This document shows, in pieces, positions 46,201 through 57,739 of a stretch of DNA of 64,000 nt (within the stretch, counting starts at the first letter, position 1; the number at the start of each line of letters is the position of its first letter). The translations under genes were made by a program, and so were the position numbers. Source of the stretch: Phialophora verrucosa. Its lineage: Eukaryota > Ascomycota > Eurotiomycetes > Chaetothyriales > Herpotrichiellaceae. The notes under the pieces were generated by a model. That model was not told where the DNA came from and ran no database searches. It was given only the letters and a program-made list of their open reading frames with translations. Location of the stretch: NCBI GenBank assembly GCA_002099365.1, contig MSED01000004.1:2108001-2172000 (forward strand). Direction: 5' to 3'.

Positions 46201-46323
46201 GGTTGGTATGCTGACTGCACGTTGTTCGGTTGTGTTGGCGAGTGTGAATTTGGGCTTCAACAGCTAGCTTCTTAGGAGTGTTGTCCGGTAATTCGACCCC
46301 GTGCATGGGACCGTGGCATCTGT

Positions 46324-47226
46324 TTAGCTTTTGTGTAACCTCTTCAGAGCATTGTAGTGCTCGCCTAGTCCGAAGCTGTGCCTGTAGTAGGCTAGCCATA
46401 TGGGCTCCGCATCTTCCTTGTTCTCTGATCCAGAGCCGATCTTGTCGACCTGGCCGTTTGCTCGAAGCACATTGATATTGACATTAAACGACCGTGCAAT
46501 GGCCTGCAACTCCAATTCCCCACCCCATTCTGCGGTATCCCGGATCTTTCGCACATAAGAGTCCAATGGCTCCTCCATAAATGCCGCGAAATCATCCGGG
46601 TGGCTCGCCATAAAATCTGCCGCAGCATATCGGACGTTTTGATAGGGCTCCTTCCCGACCTTCTCTGATCTCGATACAAGAAGGTCAAGTGGCATGCTGT
46701 GCGCACAGGCTGAGAAAAGGCAGTGGCCGTCTGGTCGAATGAGGGTTTCCGAGAGACCGAGTTTCTTCATCTGTTCTTTCATTGCTGAAATCTCTTGCTC
46801 ACGCAGGTCGGGTAGGTGCGATGCCTCTTCTGCTGCAGCAGCGGCTTGAACCTCTTTCTCGGCTGCTCGGCGTGCTAGTCTTGCCTTTTGTCTGTTGGGT
46901 TTCTTCTGTCGGGGCTGGTCGATGGACAGAGGCTGTTGATGGTTCTCTTGCCCGGGGTCTTCCGGTGCTGTATTTGACTCGCTCTGGGGCATGGTAGAGG
47001 CATCGTCGATAGCTAGCTCTTCAAGAGACTCGGCTATCTGAGTTTCATTCGCAGGCTCCAAGGCCTCAAGCTCTGCTTGTTGCTTTTCAGCCAGTTCTCT
47101 CTCGAGCCTGTCGCACTCATCATTGACACCTTTCCTGGTTTTCTTTGTCGCGTTCTTCTTCTTCTGCGTTAACTTCGCCTGCAGATCTCGTTTCTCTTTG
47201 CGGTGCCTCGCAAGAACTTCCTCCAT
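46324..47226 (-). CDS. OTU-domain deubiquitinase (Otu2/OTUD6-like)
   Basis: A single exon encodes 300 residues. The N-terminal half is a charged coiled coil (MEEVLARHRKEKRDLQAKL) with basic NRQKARLARRAAEKE segments, as in OTUD6/Otu2 proteins that associate with ribosomes. The OTU cysteine-protease domain covers about residues 155-300. The catalytic Asp and Cys are in RPDGHCLFSACAHS and the catalytic His is in AYYRHSFGLGEHYNAL. The typical GGELELQAIARSFNVNINVL segment lies between. The enzyme removes ubiquitin from substrates; the yeast and human relatives act on translation factors and 40S ribosomal proteins. It diverges from the MAP kinase gene. Confidence 0.9.
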   Translation of the reverse strand: MEEVLARHRKEKRDLQAKLTQKKKNATKKTRKGVNDECDRLERELAEKQQAELEALEPANETQIAESLEELAIDDASTMPQSESNTAPEDPGQENHQQPLSIDQPRQKKPNRQKARLARRAAEKEVQAAAAAEEASHLPDLREQEISAMKEQMKKLGLSETLIRPDGHCLFSACAHSMPLDLLVSRSEKVGKEPYQNVRYAAADFMASHPDDFAAFMEEPLDSYVRKIRDTAEWGGELELQAIARSFNVNINVLRANGQVDKIGSGSENKEDAEPIWLAYYRHSFGLGEHYNALKRLHKS

Positions 47227-48120
47227 GATAATGACGCAGGCTGCAGCACTGGTGGATTATAGAAAGTTGACAATGACTTAACTTTTCTCATGGATTGATT
47301 TAAAATCAACAGGATCTCTGGACAAGGGACCCGGCACCTGCAATCCTAATTTCGTGACACCTGAGAATCTTTGAGATTTGCACTGCTTCGATATCAGCGA
47401 CAGCCATCAGTAATTTGTCCTTGCTCGACTTGTCAAATCTTGTATTTGGAGATCTTCGAGCCACAGTTCTGCTGGTGGCTCCATTGGCGTCGCCTCACTA
47501 GCCCCGGCACGTGTTGCTTGGCGCCCCGGAGCTCTTTGTTAGGCTGTGCTAGTGCTGCTAGACGGGCGCCGGGCCTTTGATTTCTTTGGTGCCTTGCCCC
47601 TCTTTCATCCCACCTTTGAAACAGATTCGGAGCGCGCGCTTGCTTCACACAGAGCGAGGGGATTGAGAACAGTTCACCGCAAACGCTGCCTCAACCCGCC
47701 TCAGCGGCTATCAGATTGACAATTGAATGTCGGGTTTCAACTAACACACTGCTATTTGATTCTATCTCTACAGGAAAATACTGCTACTGGCTAGGTCTTA
47801 CATCGATATCTTGAGCTACACCTGAAGCAGCCCCCACCTTGTACTCGCGGACTGGGACGCTCGCCGCAACCAAGCGCAGCTGTATACTGGGTGTCAGCAC
47901 CACCCAACTCTATCACTCAGCCGCATATTATTTGAAGACCGAAATCTGCCTTGCCTTCCTGCCTAATTTAATCCTCCTCGACCATCCATTCAGCTGGATC
48001 AGCTCTATTTTATACCGCCCGAAATCTCTAGCCGACCACTTTCCTCCGCCGTCCGCTTGCTGCCCGCAATCCTCTGTGTGTATTCTGGAACGATCAAGAG
48101 TATAGACGGCAACAGCCAAC
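47227..48120. promoter_or_regulatory. Bidirectional promoter of OTU gene and MAP kinase gene
   Basis: The 894 bp between two divergent start codons hold both promoters and the kinase 5' leader, which is pyrimidine-rich over its last 150 bp. No coding gene is visible and no specific factor site is claimed. Confidence 0.5.
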
Positions 48121-49567
48121 ATGGGGGACCTAGCCGGGCGCAAGGTGTTCAAAGTCTTCAACCAAGATTTCGTTGTTGATGAGCGATACACCGTCACAAA
48201 AGAGTTGGGTCAGGGCGCATACGGCATTGTCTGGTATGGTTGCTGAGAAGATGCGCCAGAGCATTGCTGACACCGTTGAAGTGCTGCTACCAATGCCCAA
48301 ACAGGAGAGGGGGTAGCCATCAAAAAGGTCACCAATGTGTTCAGCAAGAAGATCCTTGCGAAGAGAGCTTTGCGCGAGATCAAGCTCCTGCAACACTTCC
48401 GCGGCCACAGAAATGTCAGATTCCCCGGCCACACATTTTGGAGGCACGTGGCTGACTAGGAACAGATCACTTGCCTCTATGACATGGATATTCCTCGCCC
48501 GGACAATTTCAACGAGACCTATCTCTACGAAGGTACGAGTCTACTTGTGGTCGGGACGCAGCAATCGCTGACCAGATCCAGAGCTAATGGAGTGCGATTT
48601 GGCTGCCATCATTCGATCGGGGCAACCTTTGACTGATGCCCATTTCCAATCCTTCATCTACCAGATTCTGTGCGGCCTGAAGTATATCCACTCGGCCAAC
48701 GTCTTGCACAGAGATCTGAAACCTGGCAACCTCCTCGTCAATGCCGACTGTGAGCTCAAGATTTGCGATTTTGGTCTAGCTAGAGGTTTCTCTCAGGACC
48801 CCGAAGAAAATGCCGGGTATATGACTGAGTATGTCGCTACCCGCTGGTACCGGGCTCCTGAGATTATGTTGAGCTTCCAGAGCTATACCAAAGCTAGTAT
48901 GTCAAATCAGCCGTCGCAGTCCAACTTCCAGCTAACTTGAGGAATAGTCGATGTGTGGTCGGTCGGATGTATCTTGGCTGAGCTACTGGGAGGCAGGCCG
49001 TTCTTCAAGGGCCGCGACTATGTCGATCAGCTGAACCAGATTCTGCACTATCTGGGTACTCCCAACGAAGAGACTCTGTCGAGAATCGGATCGCCACGTG
49101 CACAGGAATACGTCCGAAACCTGCCCTACATGCCGAAGATTCCTTTCCAGAGACTATTCCCACAAGCGAACCCTGATGCGCTGGATCTTCTGGATCGCAT
49201 GCTGGCTTTCGACCCTTCATCCCGTATCTCGGTGGAAGATGCCTTGGAACACAGATACCTTCACATCTGGCACGATGCTAGCGATGAGCCAGCCTGCCCT
49301 AAGACCTTTGATTTCGCTTTTGAGGTCGTTGAGGATGTGCAGGAAATGCGAAAGATGATCTTGGACGAGGTTCTGAGATTCCGTCATCATGTGCGCCATC
49401 AGACAAATTCGGCTCCCGCAGGCAACATGAACGTACCAATTCCTGAGAACCCCAGCCAATGGAGCAGTCATGAAGATCCAAGGCCGCAAGAGGCGAGTGC
49501 CTTTGCCGGCGCCAGCGATCTTGAGCATGAGTTGCAGGCTGGAGCGGATATCCACATGAGACGATAG
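48121..49567 (+). CDS. mpkA: Cell-wall-integrity MAP kinase (Slt2/MpkA)
   Basis: Five exons (48121-48233, 48282-48414, 48466-48532, 48582-48896, 48948-49567) give 415 residues. The kinase features are the Gly loop GQGAYGIV (30-37), Lys52 in VAIKKV, the catalytic loop HRDLKPGN (148-155), DFG at 167-169, and the activation loop TEY (186-188) in YMTEYVATRWYRAPE. The sequence follows MpkA of Aspergillus almost throughout, including SFQSYTKAIDVWSVGC. It is the last kinase of the Bck1-Mkk1/2 cascade that answers cell-wall stress, and it is activated by double phosphorylation of Thr186 and Tyr188. The C-terminal tail is Pro/Glu/Ser-rich. All introns are 48-51 nt. Confidence 0.97.
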
Positions 49568-50242
49568 ACTGCCGTTGCCCTTGCAAACCCACCTCTGCGA
49601 CTCCGGCATCGACGCCGTCGCGAGAGTTTTGGATATTTTTGCTGTGGTCTCTGTTTTGAGCTTGGAAAGAAAGTTAACAAAGCAGCGTTGAATCAAAATA
49701 TAACATCAATTTGGAGTTCTTTCTCTATCCAACGCCCTGGTTGTCCTCACTTATCTTTCTTATTCCACATTGAAGATGAATACATAAATGTCTCCCGTTT
49801 GCCGATGTAGCCTTCCGTCATTCGAAGCTATCTACCCAGCGAAAAGGCTAGATAGATTGTCGTCACGCCCGCGCACCTATTTTCAGTCACAAGAGGGAAG
49901 CAAAATTGATCACACATCAAAATGGCCCGGGCAAAGAAAGAGACATCCACGACATTATTGTCGACAACGACATGCTCTAACCTTAGCAGATTGGACTACT
50001 TCCAGAAGGAGAGCAAGCTCAAGGAGTGGCGCTTAAAAGGACGCTGGACCGGCAGGAATCAACGTAGCTGCCAAGGTTAGAGAGGGCCCAAGAATTGACG
50101 CTGAAGCTCAGATTTACATGATCATGATCTATCCCGATATTTTGGGCATAGGAGAGTAGTTGTAACCTGCCAACTCCACCGTGCCCCTGAGCAAGAGGTT
50201 CAAGCTCGATGAGCAGAACGGATTCCTACTTGTGCTCGCAGG
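49568..50242. other. Spacer between convergent kinase and HAS1 genes
   Basis: The 3' flanks of both genes. I see nothing coding or repetitive. Confidence 0.5.
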
Positions 50243-52189
50243 TCAATTCCTTCGGAACCCATTCTTCTGCTTTGGTTGACTTCCGTAGCTTCTCCTTCCT
50301 GTGTTCTGCTTCTTGTCCCGCATGCTCGCGCCCAGCTGAATATCGACTCTAGGAGGTGAAGCGAAGCCGAAGCTCTTGGCAACCTTCACCAGGTCGAGCT
50401 TGTTCACGTCGAAAACGGACCTCAAACTGTGTGATGCGTATGCTTGCAAGTACGAGCGGTATCCATCCTTCGCGGACTATTGTGATCGGTTAGCACCATA
50501 CCTAACACGCCTGCAGGTCCAGGAGCCCGAAAAAGACGAAAAGCAACTCACCTTGTTCAAGTAGTAGTTCTGTCCGATCAATTTCTCCAGTTGACTCTGG
50601 ATATTGACCAATTTCTTCGTTGGGAAATCAAACTCGACCACCGGAACGCGCGCCTCCTTCAACTGGGAAAGAAACCCGACTTCATTGGGCTGTAAGAACA
50701 TCAGACTTCTTCCTTTGCCGTTGCTTCCGCGAGCGGTTCGTCCCACGCGGTGGATGTAGTCCCGCGGATCGTCCGGCGGATCGAACTGCACAATCCAGTC
50801 CACACTGGGGATGTCGAGCCCTCTCGCCGCCACGTCCGTGCAAATTAACGTGCCGTGGCTGGCATTGATGAACTCGAAGAATGTGTTCGTGCGTTTTTGC
50901 TGCTTGAGGTTGCCGTGGAGTTCCAGTACGGGGAGGTCGATGTAGTTCAGCAGTTCACAATAGTACTTGACGCAGTTGCACGAGGACATGAAGACAATGA
51001 CTTTTTTCTTCAGGTTGCGTTTGAGGAAAGAAAAGAGCAGGAGGAAGCGCGTCTCAGGGGGGACGATTACGTAGCCCTGTTCGAGGCCCGACACGGTGCT
51101 GGCTTCGGATTTGTGGTCCACGTTGATGTACAGTGGGCCTGGGCGGAGTGATATGCGCGCCAGGTCTTCGACCTTTGTGGTCTGAGTGGCGGAGAAAAGC
51201 ATCGTCTGCCGGGAGTCGCGATCAGGCAGGATCTTAACAATCTGCCGCATTTCGTCTTCGAAGCCGACTTCCAGGATGCGGTCGGCTTCGTCGATGACCA
51301 GTGCTTTGACATTCTTGTAGATGAACCCCTTTGTATTCTGGAGATGGTCCAACAAGCGGCCGGGAGTGGCGATCAAGAGGTTCACTCCTTTGGATAGCTT
51401 TTCTGCCTCCGCGCTGCGGTTCGCGCCTCCAATCACGATCCCAAATGTCTGGGAGTGGAATTTCATCAGGTCGCGGGCTACGCCGAAGATCTGCAACGCG
51501 AGTTCGCGAGTCGGGGATACGACGATGACACCCGTGCCGTTGCGAGGCTTGAAGCGCAGGGCGTGCAGCATTTCGACGGCAGGGATCAGGAAGGCGAGGG
51601 TTTTTCCACTGCCGGTTTTGGCCGCGCCCAGCACGTCCCTGCCTGCGAGGAGCGGGGGAATTCCCCGGCGTTGAATCTCAGTCATGGAGGTGAAGCCCAT
51701 TTCTTGGATAGCTTTGGTGGTCTTTTCGGAAAGATTGAGTTCGGAGAAGCTCTGCGGTGCAGTGTCTGTGCCTGGGAGGGAGGGGGCAATGTCGGTGGGG
51801 AGGTCTGCTGCTTCGCGAGATGTGGTTTCTATTTCGCCTGTGCCAATGGCGGTGTTGACGTTGACTGTTTCTTCGAGCTCGGGGTTTGCAGCATCGTCGT
51901 TATCGATTCCGTCGTCATTGTCGGAGGACTTCTTCTCGGCTATCCCAGGCTCTGCAATATTCAAGCCCTTGGATGATTCTTCTGTCTCGCTCTCTCCTTC
52001 GTCTTCGCTCTCGTGTGATGTTTTCCGCCTCTTCTTGCTCTTTTCTTGCGATTTCTTCGTGATTGCAGGTTCTGGAGTGTTCGTCACTTGTAAAGGAGCT
52101 GCCAATTCTGCTGCTGCGTCGGTGGGCTTCGTCCTCTTCCTCTTGCGCTTCTTCAATTTTTCTACTTGGGGCTCCATTGTGTTCGACAT
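50243..52189 (-). CDS. has1: DEAD-box RNA helicase Has1
   Basis: Two exons (52189-50552, 50476-50243) give 623 residues. The N-terminus is long, with Lys-rich (KLKKRKRKRTKP) and acidic stretches. The helicase core has the Q motif (GFTSMTEIQ), motif I AAKTGSGKT, motif II VIDEADRIL (DEAD), motif III SATQT, and motif VI HRVGRTARG. The C-terminal exon carries AKDGYRSYLQAYASHSLRSV, FDVNKLDL and AKSFGFASPPRVD, as in Has1/DDX18. Has1 works in the nucleolus in biogenesis of both ribosomal subunits, releasing snoRNAs from pre-rRNA. The start ATG is in MSNTMEPQVEK; there is no ATG further upstream in frame. The intron near the 3' end (50477-50550) is needed to reach the C-terminal domain. Confidence 0.95.
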
Positions 52190-52519
52190 TATGGGAATTT
52201 GTCCATGCACCGCCCGTGTGCGTTGAAGTATGGAGTGGAAAAATGGCGGAACGCCAGCGAGGCTGGCCGGCAAGCCGGCAGCAATTTTTCAGGTAGGCTT
52301 ATCGATAAGGCTGAGGCGCGAGTCTAGCCAGTTTTGATCTAGACCGGCCCTGTTTGACTCCCGCACTCTGATTTGCTATGCGAATCGCGACGCGCTCTGC
52401 AATGCTGCGAACGCGTTTTGGTACCAGTTACGGAGTATGCACATCTGGGTAACACCAGTCTCAAGAATACACCAAACTCTCTACCGGTAAGAGTACGTCG
52501 CTTTAGAGATACGGCCAGC
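52190..52519. promoter_or_regulatory. Bidirectional promoter of HAS1 and PRI1
   Basis: Only 330 bp separate the divergent start codons of the ribosome-biogenesis helicase and the primase subunit, so the promoters must overlap or be shared. No factor site is claimed. Confidence 0.55.
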
Positions 52520-54085
52520 ATGGGCATTAAGATGGCGGAGTCATCGTCACCACGAGCACAATCGCCCTCACATGGTGAAGATCTCGACCTTCCCGATGCT
52601 CCACCAGTTGCGAACGGTGATCACAACGACGAAAAGATTGCCGACCAGGCTCCTGTAGCACTGGAAGATCTCTTTGATGATGACGACGAAGAATTCGATC
52701 CACTCGCAAGCGATGCCAACATACCCTCTTCACCACCGCAGTCAGCCCCTACCTCGTCAGAAGAGACTCCTTCGACCACACAGCAAGAGTCGTATTCAGA
52801 TTCGAATGTAATGCAACAATTTTACGCCCGACTATTCCCCTTTCGAACCCTTTTCCAGTGGCTCAATCACTCTCCAAAGCCTGGGCCAGACTTTGCCAAT
52901 CGAGAGTTCGCACTGACGCTTCCGAACGACGCCTATCTTCGATATCAGTCTTATCCCACGGCCGATCTGTTGCGCAAAGACATCCTAAGACACGTTCCCT
53001 CTCGTTTTGAGATTGGACCAGTCTACACTACAAACCCAAGAGACCGCAAGACTTTGAGAAAAAGCTCGATGTTCAAACCGCTGAGCAAGGAGATAGTCTT
53101 CGATATTGATTTGACAGACTACGACGATATACGGTCTTGTTGCGAAAAAGCCAATATCTGCAGCAAATGCTGGGCTTTCGCAACCATGACCATAAAAGTT
53201 GTCGATGTGGCTCTGAGAGAAGACTTCGGCTTTGAGCACATCATCTGGGTGTACTCCGGCCGTCGCGGCGTTCACGCCTGGGTCAGTGATAGAGACGCGA
53301 GAGTACTGGATGACGACAAGCGGAAAGCCATCACAGGTTATTTCGAAGTCCTGAAGGGCGGCGTACAGGGTGGGAAGAGAGTCAACATCAAACGACCCCT
53401 TCATCCACATATTTCTCGAAGTCTCGATATCTTGAAGCCATATTTCCAGCAAGTATTGGTCGATCAAGAGCCCTTTAAGTCTGAGGCAGGACAAGCGCGC
53501 CTTCTGCAATTGTTGCCGGACAAGGCATTGAACGAAGCTTTGGTGAAGAAGTGGTCAAGCAGCCCCGATCGACCAAGCATCAGGAAATGGGAAGACATTG
53601 ATGCTCTGGCCAAGACTGGAGTCAGCAAGACGCTGGATACGAGAGCTCTGGTTGAAGCCAAGCAAGACATCCTGCTGGAGTATACCTATCCCAGACTAGA
53701 CGTGGAGGTCGGCAAGAAGAGAATTCACTTGCTGAAAAGCCCGTTCGTGGTGCATCCTGGCACAGGAAGGGTGTGCGTGCCTATCACAGCTGGTGGCGAT
53801 ATGGCGCGCGCCGAAGCATTTGACCCGCTCTCAGTGCCAAAAGTCACTGAACTACTCGCGGAAGTCGATCAATATGGCAATCCTGAAGGAGGCGAACAGA
53901 CAAACGGATATGTTGAGGATGGTGTTACGATGAGGAAATTGAACGATTGGGAGAAGACCAGTCTGAAACCGTATGTCGAGCTGTTTGACGGGTTTGTCAG
54001 GTCATTGCTGAAGAGCGAGGTGGTTCGAGTCAAACGAGAGCGGGAGGATGATGGAGTGAGCGGAGCAGACGGCATGGAGTTTTAA
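52520..54085 (+). CDS. pri1: DNA primase small (catalytic) subunit
   Basis: A single exon encodes 521 residues. An acidic, Ser/Pro-rich N-terminal extension of about 105 residues precedes the primase domain, which starts MQQFYARLFPFRTLFQWLN. The catalytic Asp pair is in EIVFDIDLTDYDD. The zinc site is CCEKANICSKC, and SGRRGVHAWVSD and the HPHISRSLDILKP region follow as in PriS/Prim1. The protein makes the RNA primer in the DNA polymerase alpha-primase complex in the nucleus. The start is MGIKMAESSS; the second Met four codons later is an equally possible start. It is longer than yeast Pri1 because of the N-terminal extension. Confidence 0.95.
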   Translation: MGIKMAESSSPRAQSPSHGEDLDLPDAPPVANGDHNDEKIADQAPVALEDLFDDDDEEFDPLASDANIPSSPPQSAPTSSEETPSTTQQESYSDSNVMQQFYARLFPFRTLFQWLNHSPKPGPDFANREFALTLPNDAYLRYQSYPTADLLRKDILRHVPSRFEIGPVYTTNPRDRKTLRKSSMFKPLSKEIVFDIDLTDYDDIRSCCEKANICSKCWAFATMTIKVVDVALREDFGFEHIIWVYSGRRGVHAWVSDRDARVLDDDKRKAITGYFEVLKGGVQGGKRVNIKRPLHPHISRSLDILKPYFQQVLVDQEPFKSEAGQARLLQLLPDKALNEALVKKWSSSPDRPSIRKWEDIDALAKTGVSKTLDTRALVEAKQDILLEYTYPRLDVEVGKKRIHLLKSPFVVHPGTGRVCVPITAGGDMARAEAFDPLSVPKVTELLAEVDQYGNPEGGEQTNGYVEDGVTMRKLNDWEKTSLKPYVELFDGFVRSLLKSEVVRVKREREDDGVSGADGMEF

Positions 54086-55008
54086 GAATAATGACCCCCT
54101 TGCACGCCCTGCAGATTCTGTTTTGCGTCTTGCAATGGACGGAACAATCCCATCACCAGGTCACCGAAACGTTGAGCTACTCGTCTTGGATATTTTTCAC
54201 AGTTCAGTGTCGGAGAATCCTTCTTTGCGACGACCAAAGGACACGTTAAGCCTGATAAATACGTCTTACATTGGCCCAAAGTGACACCACGCCCATTCCG
54301 CCTCTGCTCTGTTCAGGACGGGTTTCCTCGAGCGGTATGCCGTCGTCTACGAGATCACAGGACGAGGAAGTCTGTTGGCCCAAAACACACGGCCGAAAAG
54401 GTGACCACGGGTATGAACTGGTCGCCGAAAGTGTGTCAGCGACCTTCGGCGACCTGAACGACATTTGAGGTCTAGGGCGCCTCCGATTGCAGTGATTGAT
54501 CTGGTGTCACCAAGATTCCTGGTCGGTCATCCGGCGCGATTTTGTCTCCGACTTCTGGCAAGGTTTCGCACCGACCTCGCACCAGCTTCGATACTTTCGC
54601 ATTTGTCAGCGGTACGAATCTTCACGTCGCCAGGCAGAGAATCCTGCAACTCTTCGAAGCAATTACCATGTTCGATGTAAGCAATCGCGGTCAAATTCTC
54701 GGTGACAGGCTATTACTCAGATTCATGTGATCTGCCCGCTTGCCTCTTCAATGTCGTAGTTTTGAATAGTTACTAGTACCTAGTAGACTGCACTCCCAGC
54801 ACGCTACGTGCGCGCAAGCTCACCTCATTGCCCCGGACAACCAAAGCTCTCCTCTCGTTCTTCCTCTATCGTGTTGTGGAGCGAACTACATACACCATCC
54901 GGTCTCGAAGTGAAAGACTTCGGCAGCAGCCCAGCCGGCGTCAGCCGGGACCTGTGTCTATCTCCTCTCCGCGGGTCTGCAGGGAGTCGAGCTGTCTCGA
55001 TCCGCGAC
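54086..55008. other. Spacer, no gene seen
   Basis: The 3' flank of PRI1 and promoter of the first Zn2Cys6 regulator. Short overlapping frames have no recognisable content. Confidence 0.45.
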
Positions 55009-57197
55009 ATGTCGCAAACAGTCACCCACCCTGCCAAGACAGGCAATATGGCCCAGGTAACCGGAGCTACCGATCGGACCATAAATGATGTATACTGATG
55101 GATGCTGCTCAGGCCTGTGATCTGTGCCGAGCAAAGAAAAGGCGTTGTGATTTGAAGGATGCAGGCGGAAGATGTTCGTCATGTGCCAAAGCCAACTTGG
55201 TGTGCCGGATGACCCATGTCACAAAGCCCCGAGAGAAGCGGAAAAGGTTAGCCCCCTTACCCGGTTCCTAGTCTGGACCAGAAGAGCACCCGGTGTCTGG
55301 AGGGTGACGGTATCGCTTGCAGATGCCCATCGATATGCTGTGCCTCGACAGGAGACCAAAGTGTGCTCGCGTACACTTCCCTTCATGCTGGCTAATGCTA
55401 ACCTTATGTCATTGGTGGCTGAGCTAACGAGGCGCAGGAAACAGATGGAGAGCCTCGAGGAGCGTCTGAGGAGCCTTGAGCAGCTTATCAAAACATCCGT
55501 GGCGGTAAGGGTAACAGAGAGCAGCCAAGAGCGAGCCGACGCGCTCACGCCGTTGTCAATGCCCTCCACGACGTCCTCAATCGAGCAAAATCTGTTTGCA
55601 ACGGATGCGTTCCAACCAGATGTCACGTTGAACAACGTACACAACACCAATGGCACGTCGCCGACCCTATTACAAGCGCTCAACTTGGATCCATCTAGGA
55701 CATCGGCTCCGGACTTTCCGCTCTCAACAGACATGTCTCAGGGCTGGAGCACGCCAGATGCCAACCCGATTTATGGTATCACAGCCCCCGCGCTTGCGAC
55801 GACGGACGCGGAGCTCATGCCTCAGATCCGGTACAATGGCCCGAAGAGGTGCTCCTTGCCGCCGGTTCAGGGCGGCATGTTTCTTCTTCAGGAGTTCTTG
55901 ATCGACTTCAACACAGCACTTCCGATCTTCGATCCCGCCGTGATCACCTCACTGTTTCAGACATCCTACGACAATATGGCCGCAGGCGTGGCGATCGAAT
56001 GGGTCGCACTGAAGGTTGTGCTTGCGATGGCCCACCGCCTCCGGTCAATGAGCCCCTTGGGCGTACCCCAGGACTTAGAGAATGCCAACACGTATTTACA
56101 GGAATCGCTCGACGTGGTCCCGGAATTACTCATGATGCGTCCTTCGCCGCTTCTGGCCCAATGTTTTCTAGGGATCGGGTGCGTCATCTCGACCTCTTCC
56201 CGCCCTTACCCGGCACAGGTCTTTGTGAGCCTTGCGTTACGTGTAGTTCAAGATCTGCACGTGAACGACCCTCGACGACCGGGATCAATAGACACCCCCG
56301 AGTCACTCCAACAGCAACGTGTGTTCTGGCTGGCATACTTTATGGACGTAGACATGGCTATGAGAGCCGGGCGGCTACCCAGTCTGAGTCCGAGACTCAT
56401 AAATGTCCCACTGCCTAGCGACGAGGACTCAGCCGGAGAGATTGCTGCCGACGACGGGGAATTCAAGGCAAACATTTTCCGACTGCACGTGGAGTTGGCT
56501 CTCCTGCAGGCGGAGTTCATGGAGCAAGTGTTGCTGCCCCGAGGTGCCCGAAGTTCTGATTGTCCGGAAGATGCAGAGCTACGCTCCATCAACGCGAGGT
56601 TGGAAGACTGGCGACGGAACTGGCTGTTCGAACTCAATGCACAAGATCTCCGCGCTGCTTTGCACCGCTCGGACCTGGTCCATGTTGTTGTGCTGGAGTC
56701 GACCTATTTCTCAACCGCCTACGCTTTCCGCGCTTACATCGCACCTGTTTCAAAGACAGGCCACAATCCTTTCTCCGCAGAGGGTTTGATGGAAGGAATG
56801 TCGAAACAGAAGGCGCAGATACTGTACAAGGACGCGAGGAGGTTTATCGATCTTCTCAGGTTAATACCGGGGGGTGACATTGCGAGTAACTGGTAAGTCC
56901 AAGCTCAGATCGTGGAGCGCTGCTTCCCCAATTGGAGATTTTCCTGACGGAGAATGCAGGTTATCGCTCGAAACCATTGTTTCGGCCTTGGTCGTCGTCC
57001 TGGCACATATTATTTTCAACCCAGCCGAGGGAAGCTCGGTGCCCGATCTGGGCGTGTCGCGCCACATGTTGCAGATTTTGCAAGAGTTAAGTCACATCAG
57101 TAAAGACGATGGACTTGTGGCAGTTCAGAATCTGTGTGTGGAGTTGTATCGGAGAGCGGAACGAGCGCTGCAGGGCGAGAATTCAATGCGGCGGTAG
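55009..57197 (+). CDS. Zn2Cys6 transcription factor (first of two)
   Basis: Four exons (55009-55056, 55113-55246, 55438-56892, 56960-57197) give 624 residues. The zinc cluster starts at residue 18 (CDLCRAKKRRC) and continues with GGRCSSCAKANLVC, giving spacing C-x2-C-x6-C-x8-C-x2-C-x6-C. A basic linker (KPREKRKRK) leads to a coiled-coil dimerisation helix, QMESLEERLRSLEQLIK. Residues about 210-560 form the fungal-specific transcription factor region, with the typical QQRVFWLAYFMDVDMAMRAGR. The protein is a nuclear DNA-binding regulator. Exon 2 reads through its donor without a stop, so a naive model would add false residues. It stands first in a row with a second regulator, an SDR and a sugar transporter. 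Confidence 0.88.
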
Positions 57198-57739
57198 ACA
57201 GTAGTCTGTTGCACGCGGCAAGATTGACAATGATATGATTGCCTGCTGTGACCAGTTGCCCTATCATCATGGCAGACTGGCGCAGGACGTCTGCACAGCT
57301 CGTGGTTTGTTGATGACTGTCCTGGTGCCACTCGCTTAAAGCGCTTGAGTCCAGAGGTGTGGCTACGGAACCGTGATGGGCTGCACACGGCACCGATCAC
57401 GGACTTGCTCCAGAGAGTGCTCGTAGGTATGAGGTACCTTGGCAGGTACCCTCACTGGAGCCCATGGGGCTTGGGGGTTTCGGGGACGCTCAGCTGGGTT
57501 CCCCGCAAGGATAGATTGGCCTCGGCCGCTGACTGATATCGAGCACCTCATGTGCGTAGTGGGACGCAAATTTGATCGCAACCAGTTCGCATACTCTCGA
57601 TCGTGGGGACATCATCAACTAGAACAGGAGCGACGACATATGGAATGCCAACTCACGAATGCGAGCCTGCACGTTAAATCTAATATACCATACGATTGAT
57701 CCAGCAGCATTCGGACGGCTGGGTGCACGATAGGAACTG
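57198..57739. promoter_or_regulatory. Upstream region of the second regulator
   Basis: A 542-bp spacer between two genes in tandem. It contains inverted GGTACC-like elements near 57428-57450 (AGGTACCTTGGCAGGTACCC) that could be a factor site, but nothing proves it. Confidence 0.3.

Noticed and set aside
55247..55437. Read-through of exon 2 in the first regulator
   Set aside because: The frame has no stop, but the segment interrupts the zinc-cluster linker and coiled coil, and good donor and acceptor sites flank it.
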